A DNA stretch of 64,000 bases. Source: an uncultured Flavobacteriales bacterium. GTDB lineage: Bacteria; Bacteroidota; Bacteroidia; Flavobacteriales_D; Parvicellaceae. Every line of letters starts with the position of its first letter. The stretch's first letter is position 1. Shown here piece by piece: positions 35,212 to 45,153 of this stretch. A model generated the notes under the pieces. The model made no database searches, was not told the DNA's origin, and worked only from the letters and a program-made list of their open reading frames with translations. The stretch spans positions 248,001 to 312,000 of the forward strand of contig CALSNM010000001.1 of the NCBI GenBank assembly GCA_943787725.1, written 5' to 3'. The position numbers and the translations under genes were made by a program.

Positions 35212-36426
35212 ATGCGACCATACATAATTCTTATACCAACTATTCTCATCCTTTTTCTAAGCTGCAGGAAAGTCAATGAAGATTGCAATGTAAATGAATA
35301 TCCAAATGCTCCAGAAAAAGTATGGTATTCCGAAGTTAATGGAAGCGAAGAAGAATCTCATGGTCATTTTATCATGAGTTGCTCAGATGGTGGATATCTA
35401 CAAATCGGAGAAACGGGTTTTATTCCCAATTCGGCTAAAATACTTGTTATAAAGACGAATAGCTCAGGTAATTTAATTTGGAAAAAGGAGTTTGGTGATG
35501 CAGGAAACAATCTTGGTAATTCCGCAATCGAAACATCAGATGGTTACATAATATGTGGAGCCCTTAATGAAAACAGCACTCTTATAAAACTGGAAAAAAA
35601 CACAGGTTCTGAAATTTTTAGTCAATCTGTAGATAATGGCGGAAGCGACGCATTTGAACATTTAACAGTTACTTCCAATGGAATAGTAGCGGTGGGATAT
35701 GTAAACGCTGATGACAATAGCAATACATTTTATACGGAAGGTGAAGGATTTATAACCTTCCTTGACGCTAATGGAATAAAACAAATGGGATTTAACATCA
35801 ACGCACATCTGTCTCATGCCTATAGAATTCAACTTCATAATAGTGATTTATTTATATCAGGACTGACAGAGGGCGCAAATGACTATGGTCTTATTAAGAC
35901 TGACAGTTCAGGAAATGTTTTGTGGAGTAAAAATTTTGGTGGGTCCAAAGCAGACCATTGCTTTGGAATGGATATGAGTAATGATGGATCCATTTTTCTT
36001 ACTGGGCATACCTTATCAGGAACTGAAAACTGGGATGCCTATACGATGAAAATTGATTCGAATGGAAATCAAATTTGGGAATCAAAAGTTGGAAATCCAA
36101 GGGGATTTAAGCCTAAGTTCATTCATGATGAAGTCTGGGGAATAAAAAGCACGGCGGATGGCGGATGTATTATTGTTGCTGGAACCGGAGACGAGTGTGG
36201 CAGGTATAAAAGACGCTGTGGGAATAATGGAGATAATTCAAACACATGGCATGTATATTTGGTTAAATTTGACTTGAATGGGAATGTTGATTGGGAGAAA
36301 ACGTATGGTGGCAAAAAGTCTGAAGATTGGGCTGGAGAAGACATTGATCTTACCGCAGACGGGGGCGCCATAGTCGCAGTGGACAATGGCAAATTTGGAT
36401 TTTTAAAAATAGAACCTTTTCAGTAG
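35212..36426 (+). CDS. Lipoprotein with beta-propeller-like repeats
   Basis: A 404-residue predicted lipoprotein (lipobox LFLSC after MRPYIILIPTILILFLSC). It contains about seven repeats with the pattern KTNSSGNLIWKKEFG (KTDSSGNVLWSKNFGG, KFDLNGNVDWEKTYGG) and SxDGGYIxxG (CSDGGYLQIGETG, TADGGAIVAV), typical of propeller-like bacterial lipoproteins in Bacteroidota. Substrate or partner unknown. Its TAG touches the GTG at 36426, but the pirin start is more likely ATG 36441. Confidence 0.75.
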   Translation: MRPYIILIPTILILFLSCRKVNEDCNVNEYPNAPEKVWYSEVNGSEEESHGHFIMSCSDGGYLQIGETGFIPNSAKILVIKTNSSGNLIWKKEFGDAGNNLGNSAIETSDGYIICGALNENSTLIKLEKNTGSEIFSQSVDNGGSDAFEHLTVTSNGIVAVGYVNADDNSNTFYTEGEGFITFLDANGIKQMGFNINAHLSHAYRIQLHNSDLFISGLTEGANDYGLIKTDSSGNVLWSKNFGGSKADHCFGMDMSNDGSIFLTGHTLSGTENWDAYTMKIDSNGNQIWESKVGNPRGFKPKFIHDEVWGIKSTADGGCIIVAGTGDECGRYKRRCGNNGDNSNTWHVYLVKFDLNGNVDWEKTYGGKKSEDWAGEDIDLTADGGAIVAVDNGKFGFLKIEPFQ

Positions 36427-36440
36427 TGAAAAAGATACAA

Positions 36441-37460
36441 ATGAATAACTCCGTAATCAAAAATATTAAACCGTTGGGCTTTCCTTGGGAAACACAAGAC
36501 CCATTTCTATTCTGCGCTTATCACAGGGATGAGTATCCTGAAGGTAATACGAACATGGGAATAGATTTTGAGCAACTCAAAGGAAGAAATGTGGGCAATG
36601 ATTTCACTCTTAAAGATGGTTGGAGAATGTATCATGGAGCAAACATACCCGGCTTTCCATATCATCCACATAGAGGGTTTGAAACGATTACCATCAACAA
36701 AGAAGGTGTAGTAGACCATTCTGATTCTCAAGGAGCTGCTGGCCGCTTTATGGGCGGAGATGTGCAATGGATGACAGCAGGAAAAGGAATTCAACATTCT
36801 GAAATGTTTCCATTAATCAATCCAGACAAAGCAAACCCACTAGAAATTTTTCAGATTTGGTTAAATCTCCCAAAAGCGTCCAAAATGGTTGAACCGCATT
36901 TTAAAATGCTATGGAATGAAGAAATTCCGATAGTCAATCATGCAGACGATTCAGACAATAGAACTACTATTCAGGTAATTGCAGGCAAAATAAACAACAC
37001 AAAGGCACTCGAACCAACCCCTGATTCTTGGGCAGCCAACTCAAAAAACGCAGTTGGAGTTTACACTGTAAAAATGGATGCAAACGCCATTTGGACACTA
37101 CCTAAATTAGAAGTTGAAGCCAACAGGTCTATTTTCTTTTACAAAGGAAATAAGATTATAATTGAGGAGAAGACGATTTACACCAACCACATCATTGAGT
37201 TGCAAGCAAATGCAAACATTGAGATTCAAAATGGGAATCAAGACGCTTACTTCCTAATTCTAGAAGGAAAACCTATTGGGGAGCCCGTGGCACAATATGG
37301 TCCTTTTGTGATGAATACGCAAGAAGAAATACAAAAAGCAATGAAAGACTATGGTAGAACTCAATTCGGAGGATGGCCATGGTCAGAAAGAGAAGTTGTG
37401 CACCACAGAGAAAAAGGACGATTTGCTCTACACACTAGTGGAAAAGAAGAAAATAAATAA
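36441..37460 (+). CDS. Pirin family protein
   Basis: Bicupin pirin-type protein of 339 residues, probably an iron-binding dioxygenase-like or regulatory protein in the cytoplasm. The N-terminal cupin shows the metal-ligand pattern PGFPYHPHRGFETITI and GKGIQHSEMF, with later FQIWLNLP. The C-terminal cupin is weaker (AYFLILEGKPIGEPVAQYGPFVMN), followed by FGGWPWSEREVVHH. Start choices are GTG 36426, which touches the previous stop, or ATG 36441; I prefer ATG. It is the first gene in this stretch that looks like a normal cytoplasmic enzyme, so it may mark the edge of the accessory region. Confidence 0.85.
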   Translation: MNNSVIKNIKPLGFPWETQDPFLFCAYHRDEYPEGNTNMGIDFEQLKGRNVGNDFTLKDGWRMYHGANIPGFPYHPHRGFETITINKEGVVDHSDSQGAAGRFMGGDVQWMTAGKGIQHSEMFPLINPDKANPLEIFQIWLNLPKASKMVEPHFKMLWNEEIPIVNHADDSDNRTTIQVIAGKINNTKALEPTPDSWAANSKNAVGVYTVKMDANAIWTLPKLEVEANRSIFFYKGNKIIIEEKTIYTNHIIELQANANIEIQNGNQDAYFLILEGKPIGEPVAQYGPFVMNTQEEIQKAMKDYGRTQFGGWPWSEREVVHHREKGRFALHTSGKEENK

Positions 37461-37487
37461 AACTGCACGCCCCCATTTTGAATATTC

Positions 37488-37620
37488 CAGCCAACAATAC
37501 ATAAAGGTAACAGCAGTTTGGAATAATATCAAACCTTCTTTTAATTTATTTGGGTATATTGTTAGTGAAAAGAATTGAGAGGGTTATTATCCTCTGATAC
37601 TTCTGAAATAGAGGTTGGCA
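37488..37620 (+). other. Doubtful attC-like site
   Basis: CAGCCAACAATAC at the left and GAGGTTGGCAAC at the right carry complementary terminal boxes (GCCAAC/GTTGGC), and a small AGAGG/CCTCT hairpin lies between, but the arms pair poorly. It would be the last site of the array if real. Confidence 0.3.
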
Positions 37621-37622
37621 AC

Positions 37623-38519
37623 ATGAAAAGAGAGCAATATAATCACAGAGAACAGGAACGAAGACTATGGAATAAATGGCAGAATTCTGATAAACGCAGA
37701 CTTTTCAATGAACAAAAGCAAAAGCCGCTGCAAGCATTGATGTTTTGGATAACTCACTATCCCAGTATTCTTCCAATATTATTTTTAAATCTAATCCCAA
37801 TATTTGGCGTAATTTTTTATGATTGGGAGGCTTTGGGTATTCTTGGCGCCTATATCTTAGAAACGTTTGTCATTCTGTTTTTTTCGTGTTATAAAATATT
37901 TTTTTTAAAAAACAGCACGTGCTTAGAAATAATGAAACACGCGCCCAAAAAAATAATAAACCCCGAACCGAATAAACTCTTTTGTATTACGAATGATATG
38001 GTCCCCTTTCCAAATGTTGGTAGAAGCAGAACAGAAAAACTGCAGAACGATTATAAATTGTCTGAAGAGAAAAATGCAAAGTTTCTTTATCACATATATC
38101 GTTATAAAATACATCGCGTTTTATTTCTGTCATCTTTGTGTTTCGTTTGGTCCCTCTTTTTCTTGGTTTTTATTGGGCCTGAGAACTGGTCTGCGTTATT
38201 TAGCCTTTCCACGCTATATGCAATCAGCTTATTGTTTTTTTATCACTTCATCTCGTTCATCGCAAATTATTTTTTCAAACAAGAAAATGAAAAAAGCAGC
38301 ACTTTTTACAAGAGTCAACTGGACCCTATATTTCGAATGATGATCCTCCATGTTGTTATTTGTTTAGGTGCTTTGGCAGCTGGAGGTCATACTTATGATT
38401 TTCCTATGCTATGTATATTAACATGCATTAAGTTGTGTATAGATTTATATTTTCACTTTTCATCACACCCAAGCACAATTGAAGAAAGAATTACTAAATG
38501 GGATTTATATGTTAAATAA
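37623..38519 (+). CDS. DUF6498-like polytopic membrane protein
   Basis: From ATG 37623, 298 residues: a charged N-terminus (MKREQYNHREQERRLWNKW), then membrane segments (ILPILFLNLIPIFGVIFYDW, LGILGAYILETFVILFFSCY, VLFLSSLCFVWSLFFLVFIG, YAISLLFFYHFISFIANYFF, and a late pair ending in LCIDLYFHFSSH). The pattern NLIPxxGVxFxxW...ETxVILFF...IDLYFH matches DUF6498-type proteins. Function unknown. The N-terminal extension in the track (37575) overlaps a possible recombination site. Confidence 0.65.
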   Translation: MKREQYNHREQERRLWNKWQNSDKRRLFNEQKQKPLQALMFWITHYPSILPILFLNLIPIFGVIFYDWEALGILGAYILETFVILFFSCYKIFFLKNSTCLEIMKHAPKKIINPEPNKLFCITNDMVPFPNVGRSRTEKLQNDYKLSEEKNAKFLYHIYRYKIHRVLFLSSLCFVWSLFFLVFIGPENWSALFSLSTLYAISLLFFYHFISFIANYFFKQENEKSSTFYKSQLDPIFRMMILHVVICLGALAAGGHTYDFPMLCILTCIKLCIDLYFHFSSHPSTIEERITKWDLYVK

Positions 38520-38659
38520 CAACTTCAATTACGATTGGATCTGTATATTTTCTAATAAATAGTTTTCTTTCTTTGGAATAACATCTTTTAACAATGTTTC
38601 GATTCTTTTGAAATGTAACTGCTGAATATGTATATTTAGGATTATCAAAAAAGTAAATT

Positions 38660-39226
38660 ATGTCTGTCATCGATATTTTAATTACGATAATATCCACACC
38701 CATAGTATGGATTATTGTCATTTATATCATACATGTCTACAATAAATTAGTTAAATCCCGAAATATTCAAACTGAAGCATGGAGTGGTGTGGATGTCCAA
38801 CTCAAGAAACGTCATGATCTTGTTCCTAACTTGATCAATATTGTAAAAACCTATGCTGAATATGAAAGTGACCTTATTGAAAAAGTTACCTTGGCCAGAT
38901 CATCTGCTATGGAGGCCAAAATGATTAATGAAAAGAGCAGTGGAGAAGGTTTGTTGGGGCTACAATTGGGAAATTTAATGGTATTGGTTGAAGATTACCC
39001 CGATCTTAAAGCAAATGATAATTTCCTAGACCTACAAGAGAATCTAGCAGATATTGAAGATACAATTCAGCATGCCCGAAGATATTACAATGGTTCTGTT
39101 AGGGATTTAAATAATTTAATAGAAAAGATTCCTTCAAATATAGTTGCACGTCTTTTTCGGTTTAAAAAAGCTGAGTTTTTTGAAATACAAGATACTCAAG
39201 AAAGAAAAGTTCCCAAAAGCTATTAA
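38660..39226 (+). CDS. lemA: LemA family protein
   Basis: A 188-residue protein with an N-terminal membrane anchor (IISTPIVWIIVIYIIHVYNKLV) and the LemA core: NKLVKSRNIQTEAWSGVDVQLKKRHDLVPNLI, coiled helices, and ARRYYNGSVRDLNNLIEKIPSNIVA. LemA proteins are membrane proteins of uncertain function, usually encoded with a DUF2207 or TPM-type partner, as here. The stop overlaps the ATG of the DUF2207 gene by one base. Confidence 0.92.
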   Translation: MSVIDILITIISTPIVWIIVIYIIHVYNKLVKSRNIQTEAWSGVDVQLKKRHDLVPNLINIVKTYAEYESDLIEKVTLARSSAMEAKMINEKSSGEGLLGLQLGNLMVLVEDYPDLKANDNFLDLQENLADIEDTIQHARRYYNGSVRDLNNLIEKIPSNIVARLFRFKKAEFFEIQDTQERKVPKSY

Positions 39227-41223
39227 TGAAAATCCTGATATACATATGCATCCTTTTCATGTCCACCAAACTGATTGGTCAGAAGATTTACGAAGACGTC
39301 AAAATAAAACGCTTTAAAAGTGAAGTTTGGATTCCGCGTACTGGAAATATAGAAGTCTCAGAAAAAATAACTTGTGTATTCAAAAAGTCTACTGGCAATC
39401 CCGTATTTGTTCGAAAAATCAGTCACCGGTACAAAAACCTCCACCAAAAGGAACAACACAACAGCAGTTGCCAAATTAAATCATTGAAGATAGACAAACA
39501 ACCGGTTACGTATATAATTGATGACGATAGTGTTTTCATTTATTTCGGACAAGCCAATGATAGAATTTTACCCGGAACTTATGAATTTGAATTTAAATAT
39601 GACATTGTTAACCAAATATCTTGCAGCGAGAATAGAGATTATTGCGACTTAACTTGGGATGTAAATGGATTTAATTCAGGATATGCTATTGATCAGTTGA
39701 TTTGTATTGTTACGGCTGAAGAAAAAAACATCCTCTCTTACCCTGGTTCTTATGGTGGTTCAATGGTCCCTACATCATTAGGTTATACAATTGAGGGAGG
39801 AAAATATTGTTCAATTCAATCCGATACCAACAATGTTGTTTTTAAATCAATAAAGAAATATAAATCGGATGAGGGACAGCGGATTACGGTGCTTCTTCCA
39901 AAAGAATATTTTTCGCCAGCTGTTGTAAATTCCGCCATAGAAAGAGATAAATTAAAACATCAAAAAATTCTTGACCTTGCCCAAAAGCAATCCAAGAGAG
40001 ATTACAATGGTTTGCCAATTGATAAAGAAACTAAAAAACAAGCAGATCCAAATGAAAATAAAAAAGTATCCGAAAAAGATCGGGAGCTAATAATGGACAG
40101 TTGGGAGTATCAGGAAAAAAAACTTGAAGAGCTAGCTCGAGAAGAGGAAAATAATGCAAATCAAGATGAAATGATCGGTTTGTATGAGAGAGACTCCGTT
40201 TACACTATTCGTTTTACCGTTATTGGCATATTGCTAATTGGTTCATTTTATTTTGTAGTGTGGAGAATGTATGGAAGGGATCCACCTGAGGATACGGTGT
40301 ATCCTATATACTACCCTCCACACAATTTACAGCCATCAGCAATGGGGTATATACTGGATTACTTTGATATGACGACAAATCGTTATTTTACAGGTGAGGT
40401 CCTCAATTTGGTATCCAAAAATGCGATTCGAATTGAGAAAAGAAAAAATCGCCGTGAATCTATAGTATTTGTTAAAAATGAATTTACTGAGCTTACTCCA
40501 TCTGAGGATGAGCTGGTTCTCAAGGAAATCAAGATCCGACTTACACCGTCTGAGGAAGAGCTATTAAATACTTTGTTTCCAAAAGGAAATGAACTGGTTA
40601 TTTCTCCTGAAAACCGCGGTATTATTGGAGAAGCAAAACTAACTGTTTTGAGGCATTCCGGATCCCAAAATGAGAATAATCGTTTGTTTGCTACGAATGA
40701 TAAGTGGGTATTATACGGTTGGCTGATATCAGCCATTTATTTTATAATTGGTTGGTTGGTGTGTTTTCAAAATACCGAATTTTATGTTCCTTTGGTTTTA
40801 GTTGTAATAGCGGTAATCATGAGGTTTATTGTTCCTAGTTTTTCCAGATATAAATTAATTAGAGGATTACTTTATGGTTTTATATTCTTTTTTCTGACCG
40901 TCTTTTGCTTGTATTTCTTTGCCACTTTCGCATCAGGGTTATATTTCCTTTTTTGGCTTTTCTTATTAGGAATCAATTATCGTTTTATAGAACTTCTCAA
41001 GGCTCCAACCACTCTTGGGCAACAATATATGGCTGACATCAAAGGTTTCAAAATGTATCTTTCCAAGTTGGGTAATTTTAAAAACAGCACCTTTAATTCT
41101 TTTCAGCTTGGACAAAATGAGCTTGATCATTACCTTCCATATGCCCATGCACTTGGTGTGCAAATTAAATGGGTTGAAGAATTTGAAGATCAATTTGAGA
41201 ATGAGCTCCAACCTAAAAATTAA
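39226..41223 (+). CDS. DUF2207 domain membrane protein, partner of LemA
   Basis: A 665-residue protein with a signal peptide (MKILIYICILFMSTKLIGQ), then an extracytoplasmic DUF2207 beta-domain (VWIPRTGNIEVSEKITCVF; ILPGTYEFEFKYDIV; LTWDVNGF), a long charged linker, a membrane segment (FTVIGILLIGSFYFVVW), a cytoplasmic winged-helix-like part (YPIYYPPHNLQPSAMGYILDY), further TM helices, and a C-terminal tail ending DHYLPYAHALGV. The final motif is shared by DUF2207 proteins. It is translationally coupled to lemA. Molecular role unknown. Confidence 0.88.
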   Translation: MKILIYICILFMSTKLIGQKIYEDVKIKRFKSEVWIPRTGNIEVSEKITCVFKKSTGNPVFVRKISHRYKNLHQKEQHNSSCQIKSLKIDKQPVTYIIDDDSVFIYFGQANDRILPGTYEFEFKYDIVNQISCSENRDYCDLTWDVNGFNSGYAIDQLICIVTAEEKNILSYPGSYGGSMVPTSLGYTIEGGKYCSIQSDTNNVVFKSIKKYKSDEGQRITVLLPKEYFSPAVVNSAIERDKLKHQKILDLAQKQSKRDYNGLPIDKETKKQADPNENKKVSEKDRELIMDSWEYQEKKLEELAREEENNANQDEMIGLYERDSVYTIRFTVIGILLIGSFYFVVWRMYGRDPPEDTVYPIYYPPHNLQPSAMGYILDYFDMTTNRYFTGEVLNLVSKNAIRIEKRKNRRESIVFVKNEFTELTPSEDELVLKEIKIRLTPSEEELLNTLFPKGNELVISPENRGIIGEAKLTVLRHSGSQNENNRLFATNDKWVLYGWLISAIYFIIGWLVCFQNTEFYVPLVLVVIAVIMRFIVPSFSRYKLIRGLLYGFIFFFLTVFCLYFFATFASGLYFLFWLFLLGINYRFIELLKAPTTLGQQYMADIKGFKMYLSKLGNFKNSTFNSFQLGQNELDHYLPYAHALGVQIKWVEEFEDQFENELQPKN

Positions 41224-41612
41224 ATCAATTAAGAATGAGTACCTGTGAAATAACAAAAGCCTGGGTAAGGATTTACAATCTTGAAATTTAAACATGAAAT
41301 TCGTTACGTTAATTTAATCCGATTGACCAGGACGGAAGTAAAATCAAACCATATTTTGACTGTCTCCATTGCTATGCAATTTTACACATTTGACTTTGCT
41401 TTATTGGTGACCTCCACTGAAAAGAGTTAAAACATTTTGTTCTTTGGCAGCATAACTCATATATAATTACTAAATTTCAGAATCAGATTTAATTAATGTG
41501 ACAAAATCATCTATTAAAAGTAAACATAACTTTTGAAACAAAACTGAGAAACGGAACTTCTCTTAAATTTAGATAATAACGAACCATTAATTAACAACTC
41601 TAATATTCCTCA
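41224..41612. other. 389-base gap without a recognisable gene
   Basis: Between the DUF2207 and CotH genes I see no ORF of interest, no RNA gene and no clear hairpin on either strand. It is AT-rich and may hold the promoter of the CotH gene, but no clean TAnnTTTG box stands out close to the start. Confidence 0.4.
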
Positions 41613-44600
41613 ATGCCTATTTATAAATTTTTGTCTCTTGCAACAATATGTTTACTGCAGCTAACATCATTCGCGGATGTAAAAAAAGAACAGAAGTTGC
41701 ATTATTTTAATGGCTTTAAGAAGATTGAAGGATTAAAAATCAGCCATGACCCAGGTATTTACAATCAAAACATTGAATTAACAATTCAAATACCAGGAAT
41801 AAGTGATTATTCCGTTGTCACTTCGAATGCAAAGGGTGACGTGCGCAGAGGAAAATCCTTTACTATCAGTGAAACCTGTGTTTTACGCATTAGTTATGAC
41901 GACACAACAGGAGTGAAACGGAATTATATCGGGAACTATATTGTAAATGAAAATCATGATTTACCTATTGTATCACTTGCAGTTGATGCCCATGACTTTT
42001 TTCCTCCCACTGGAATATATGAGGGGCACACGGCACTTGTTGATAGCGTTAAAACTCGAATTGGACGTGCTTGGGAAAAGCAACCGATCACAGGGTTTGC
42101 ACAGTTCTTTTTTAATGGGAAAATGATTGACGAACTTGAGCTAGACATTAAAACATATGGAGGAATGACACTCGGTTGGAAAGAGAAATCAATACAATTG
42201 TCTGCCAGAAAAAAACTACATGGCAAAAGCAAGATCAAGGTTAAACTTTTCGAGAATTTACCACTTAGAGAGTTCCAGCATGTTGTTCTACGAACTTCGG
42301 GAAATGATCAAAACAAAACACGCATCAAAGATTTATCAATTAGTCAAGTCGCAGAAGATATTCATGTCAACACAAAGGGAGGTCGTCAGGTTGTTCTTTA
42401 TATAAATGGGCAGTACTGGGGAATTCATAACTTAAGAGAAAAAGTGAATGTCGATTATTTTAAATACCGCTATGACTGGAAAAAAGGAGGGTTTAGTGAG
42501 ATTCAGGGATCAGGATTTGGATACCCTGTTTATAAAAAACTAATCAATTATGTGCGGAAACATAGCGGAGACAATGACTTTAAACAACGTATTTCAGATA
42601 GCATAGATGTTGAGAATTTCTATAATTTCAATATTATTCAAACATTCATAAGTAATGTTGATTACCGCGGAAATATTAGGTTTTTTAAGCCAAATGAAGG
42701 GAAATGGAAGTGGGTACTTTATGACACGGATCTCGGATGTAATAAGCAGTTCTTAAAAAGAAATTTTATTCGAGACAGAACGTTTCCCGTTCATGAATAC
42801 TGGTACAATCCGAGTTATGCTTACACACTATTAAATAACATGCTAAAAAATGAAGATTTAAAGAAACGATTCATCAATCAATACTGTTTCTTAATGGCAA
42901 CTCACATAACGGCAAAAAACTTCAATTTGAAATTGGATCAAAATGCGGCTAAAATTGAAAGCGAACTAGATAAACACTTTAAAAGAAGAAGCAGTTTATA
43001 TAAGGAAAATAGAACTAGATATGTAAAGCAAATAACCTATTTGAAAACGTATTTCAATCTTCGTACAGAGTCTGCTTTCAAACATTTAAGTGAAACATTT
43101 AGTCTGGGATCACCAGTCCCTTTGAAAATAACACAATCAATTGACCATTTTAATGGAATTAAAGTTAATGGTTCAGAAATTTTAGTAAATAATGTAGACG
43201 GGAAGTTTTATACTGAATACGATTTAAATATTGAAGCAGTTGAGTCTAATCACTTATATAAGTTTGATAATTGGAGCGATGGCAACAATAAAATGGCAAG
43301 AAACATTCTACCGGGAAAAGTATCGAATTTAAATGCTTCATTTATTCATTTGAACACTTCTCCATTACTAGGAAAGCTCATTTTAGATAACTATTACGTA
43401 AATAATTCGAAGAAGAATCCCTTGATATTCGTAGTACTTACAAATGTAACAAATGAAGAAATACGTTTGGATAGTGTAATATTGTATGAGGATGTCAGTG
43501 GTGAGCAAATGGAATTTCAAAATAAAGTAATTAGACCTGGAACTTCTTTCATTCTAACAAACCAATGTGAACTACTTAAACAAAAGTGCAAGACGGAAGA
43601 GCATAAAGTTTTTACATTTATGAATGGCATCACCTTTCATAATACTATTAAACTGGCTCTTATTGAAAAAAATATAGGCTGGATAGATAGTTTACAATTG
43701 ACAGTAAGTGACTCGTTGATTATTGAGAACGCTGGATATCTGGCAACGAAAGAAAATGGAATGGTAAATATTGAACCGAAGAAATTGAAGGATTTGGAGA
43801 CATTGGGATTTGGAAGAGAAATAGTAAAAGAGCCATTTAAGGAGAATCCCGTAAAATCTGACTCTATTCTAACAACCGTATCGATTGTTGCACTTGGATT
43901 GTTGACTGCCATACTTGGTTTCTTATGGTTCAGGGGCAGGAAGGCCAACCTTGGGGTTATCATTTTGCTATTATCATCAGGCGTTAATTTTTCACAAGAT
44001 TCATTGGTGCCAATGCCAGATGAAAATAAAATATTGACACGTTTAGATGAAACCTTAATACGTAAAGATAAGTTTGGATTAGAAGCGATAGAAAATCGCG
44101 CTACTGACAATAAGGGTAAAGGTGATGAGCGATTCAATGGCACACGTAATTTTCGAGTTGTTCTTTATGACCTGGTTTATAGAGGTGGAGGAAACAATTT
44201 GCATTTGAAAGATACAATTCCAAAATACTACTTATGGAATCCTATGCCATTATACGGATTAAAACAATTACAAAAAATAGGATTTGATAAAGCTGTGTAT
44301 TTATATTCACATAATTTTGATTACTGGTATCCACAAAAACGTTTGGATTCATTGGCAGAATCTGGATTTGATTACATCTGTGAGATGAAGATAGAAGGAA
44401 ACTATAAAGAAGAGTATTTCGCAGATGTTATGGCACGCGCAAATGATACAACTATGGGAATGATGTATATGCATTGTTGGAATGGTTGGCATCAGTCGGG
44501 AACTATAGCTGCATATACATTGATGCAGTTTTGTGATTATAGTAATTCACAGGCATTGAAATATTGGGAGCGATGTACAGACGGAAACTACAAAGGCTAT

Positions 44601-45101
44601 AAAACTGTAAAAAGCAGAATCCGAAGCTTCAAACCTATTAAAGGATACAGTTTTACAACCAAGCAAAAAAAGAAGCATTGTCCTTGTGAAGAGGACATTA
44701 AATCATCAAATGGATTGCAAAGCGCAGATGACAAGATAAACCTGACAGAGGATGAAATGATGCAGAAAAGTCATTCTTCATCTAACAAATCGTATTCGAA
44801 TTACAAAGTGAAATCTGGAGATAATCTTGGTGAAATCGCAGAACGTCATGGAATGAGATTATCGGAGCTAAAAAAGCTAAACCACATTCGTGGCACAACT
44901 ATTTATGCAGGTCAATCATTGAAGGTATACGATAGAAAAGGATACTCTAAAAAGAAATCTGGATTTACCTATTCAGTAAAAAGTGGAGATACTTTATCTG
45001 ATATAGCAGTTAAATATAAAACAACCGTTGCTAAGATTAAGAAGGTAAACAATCTAAAAAGTGATAACCTTCAGATAGGGGATAAGTTGAAAATACCTTA
45101 A
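41613..45101 (+). CDS. CotH-kinase / phosphatase-like / LysM multidomain envelope protein
   Basis: An 1162-residue exported protein. The signal peptide (MPIYKFLSLATICLLQLTSFA) is followed by a CotH-type kinase domain, about residues 130-400 (QVVLYINGQYWGIHNLREK; FISNVDYRGNIRFFKP; GKWKWVLYDTDLGC). Then comes a chitobiase/lamin-tail-like beta region, about 590-720, and a hydrophobic hairpin, about 752-792 (VSIVALGLLTAILGFLWF, RGRK, LGVIILLLSSGVNFS). A phosphatase-like domain spans about 830-1010 (RNFRVVLYDLVYRGGGNN, MYMHCWNGWHQSGTIAAY). Two LysM domains (YKVKSGDNLGEIAERHG; YSVKSGDTLSDIAVKYK) end the protein. The second hydrophobic segment looks like a signal peptide, so this could be two genes fused by an indel; no direct sign of that is visible. 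The phosphatase-like domain recurs at 59484-61201. Confidence 0.8.
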   Translation: MPIYKFLSLATICLLQLTSFADVKKEQKLHYFNGFKKIEGLKISHDPGIYNQNIELTIQIPGISDYSVVTSNAKGDVRRGKSFTISETCVLRISYDDTTGVKRNYIGNYIVNENHDLPIVSLAVDAHDFFPPTGIYEGHTALVDSVKTRIGRAWEKQPITGFAQFFFNGKMIDELELDIKTYGGMTLGWKEKSIQLSARKKLHGKSKIKVKLFENLPLREFQHVVLRTSGNDQNKTRIKDLSISQVAEDIHVNTKGGRQVVLYINGQYWGIHNLREKVNVDYFKYRYDWKKGGFSEIQGSGFGYPVYKKLINYVRKHSGDNDFKQRISDSIDVENFYNFNIIQTFISNVDYRGNIRFFKPNEGKWKWVLYDTDLGCNKQFLKRNFIRDRTFPVHEYWYNPSYAYTLLNNMLKNEDLKKRFINQYCFLMATHITAKNFNLKLDQNAAKIESELDKHFKRRSSLYKENRTRYVKQITYLKTYFNLRTESAFKHLSETFSLGSPVPLKITQSIDHFNGIKVNGSEILVNNVDGKFYTEYDLNIEAVESNHLYKFDNWSDGNNKMARNILPGKVSNLNASFIHLNTSPLLGKLILDNYYVNNSKKNPLIFVVLTNVTNEEIRLDSVILYEDVSGEQMEFQNKVIRPGTSFILTNQCELLKQKCKTEEHKVFTFMNGITFHNTIKLALIEKNIGWIDSLQLTVSDSLIIENAGYLATKENGMVNIEPKKLKDLETLGFGREIVKEPFKENPVKSDSILTTVSIVALGLLTAILGFLWFRGRKANLGVIILLLSSGVNFSQDSLVPMPDENKILTRLDETLIRKDKFGLEAIENRATDNKGKGDERFNGTRNFRVVLYDLVYRGGGNNLHLKDTIPKYYLWNPMPLYGLKQLQKIGFDKAVYLYSHNFDYWYPQKRLDSLAESGFDYICEMKIEGNYKEEYFADVMARANDTTMGMMYMHCWNGWHQSGTIAAYTLMQFCDYSNSQALKYWERCTDGNYKGYKTVKSRIRSFKPIKGYSFTTKQKKKHCPCEEDIKSSNGLQSADDKINLTEDEMMQKSHSSSNKSYSNYKVKSGDNLGEIAERHGMRLSELKKLNHIRGTTIYAGQSLKVYDRKGYSKKKSGFTYSVKSGDTLSDIAVKYKTTVAKIKKVNNLKSDNLQIGDKLKIP

Positions 45102-45153
45102 TGAGGTAAATTTAGAAAAGTTAAATACGTAGTACAAACGAAACAAAAGAAGT

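Noticed and set aside
37461-37622. Possible last attC-like site of the array (GCCAAC ... GTTGGC)
   Set aside because: The terminal boxes are complementary but the arms pair poorly. I kept it only as a low-confidence feature and did not extend the array claim to pirin and DUF6498.
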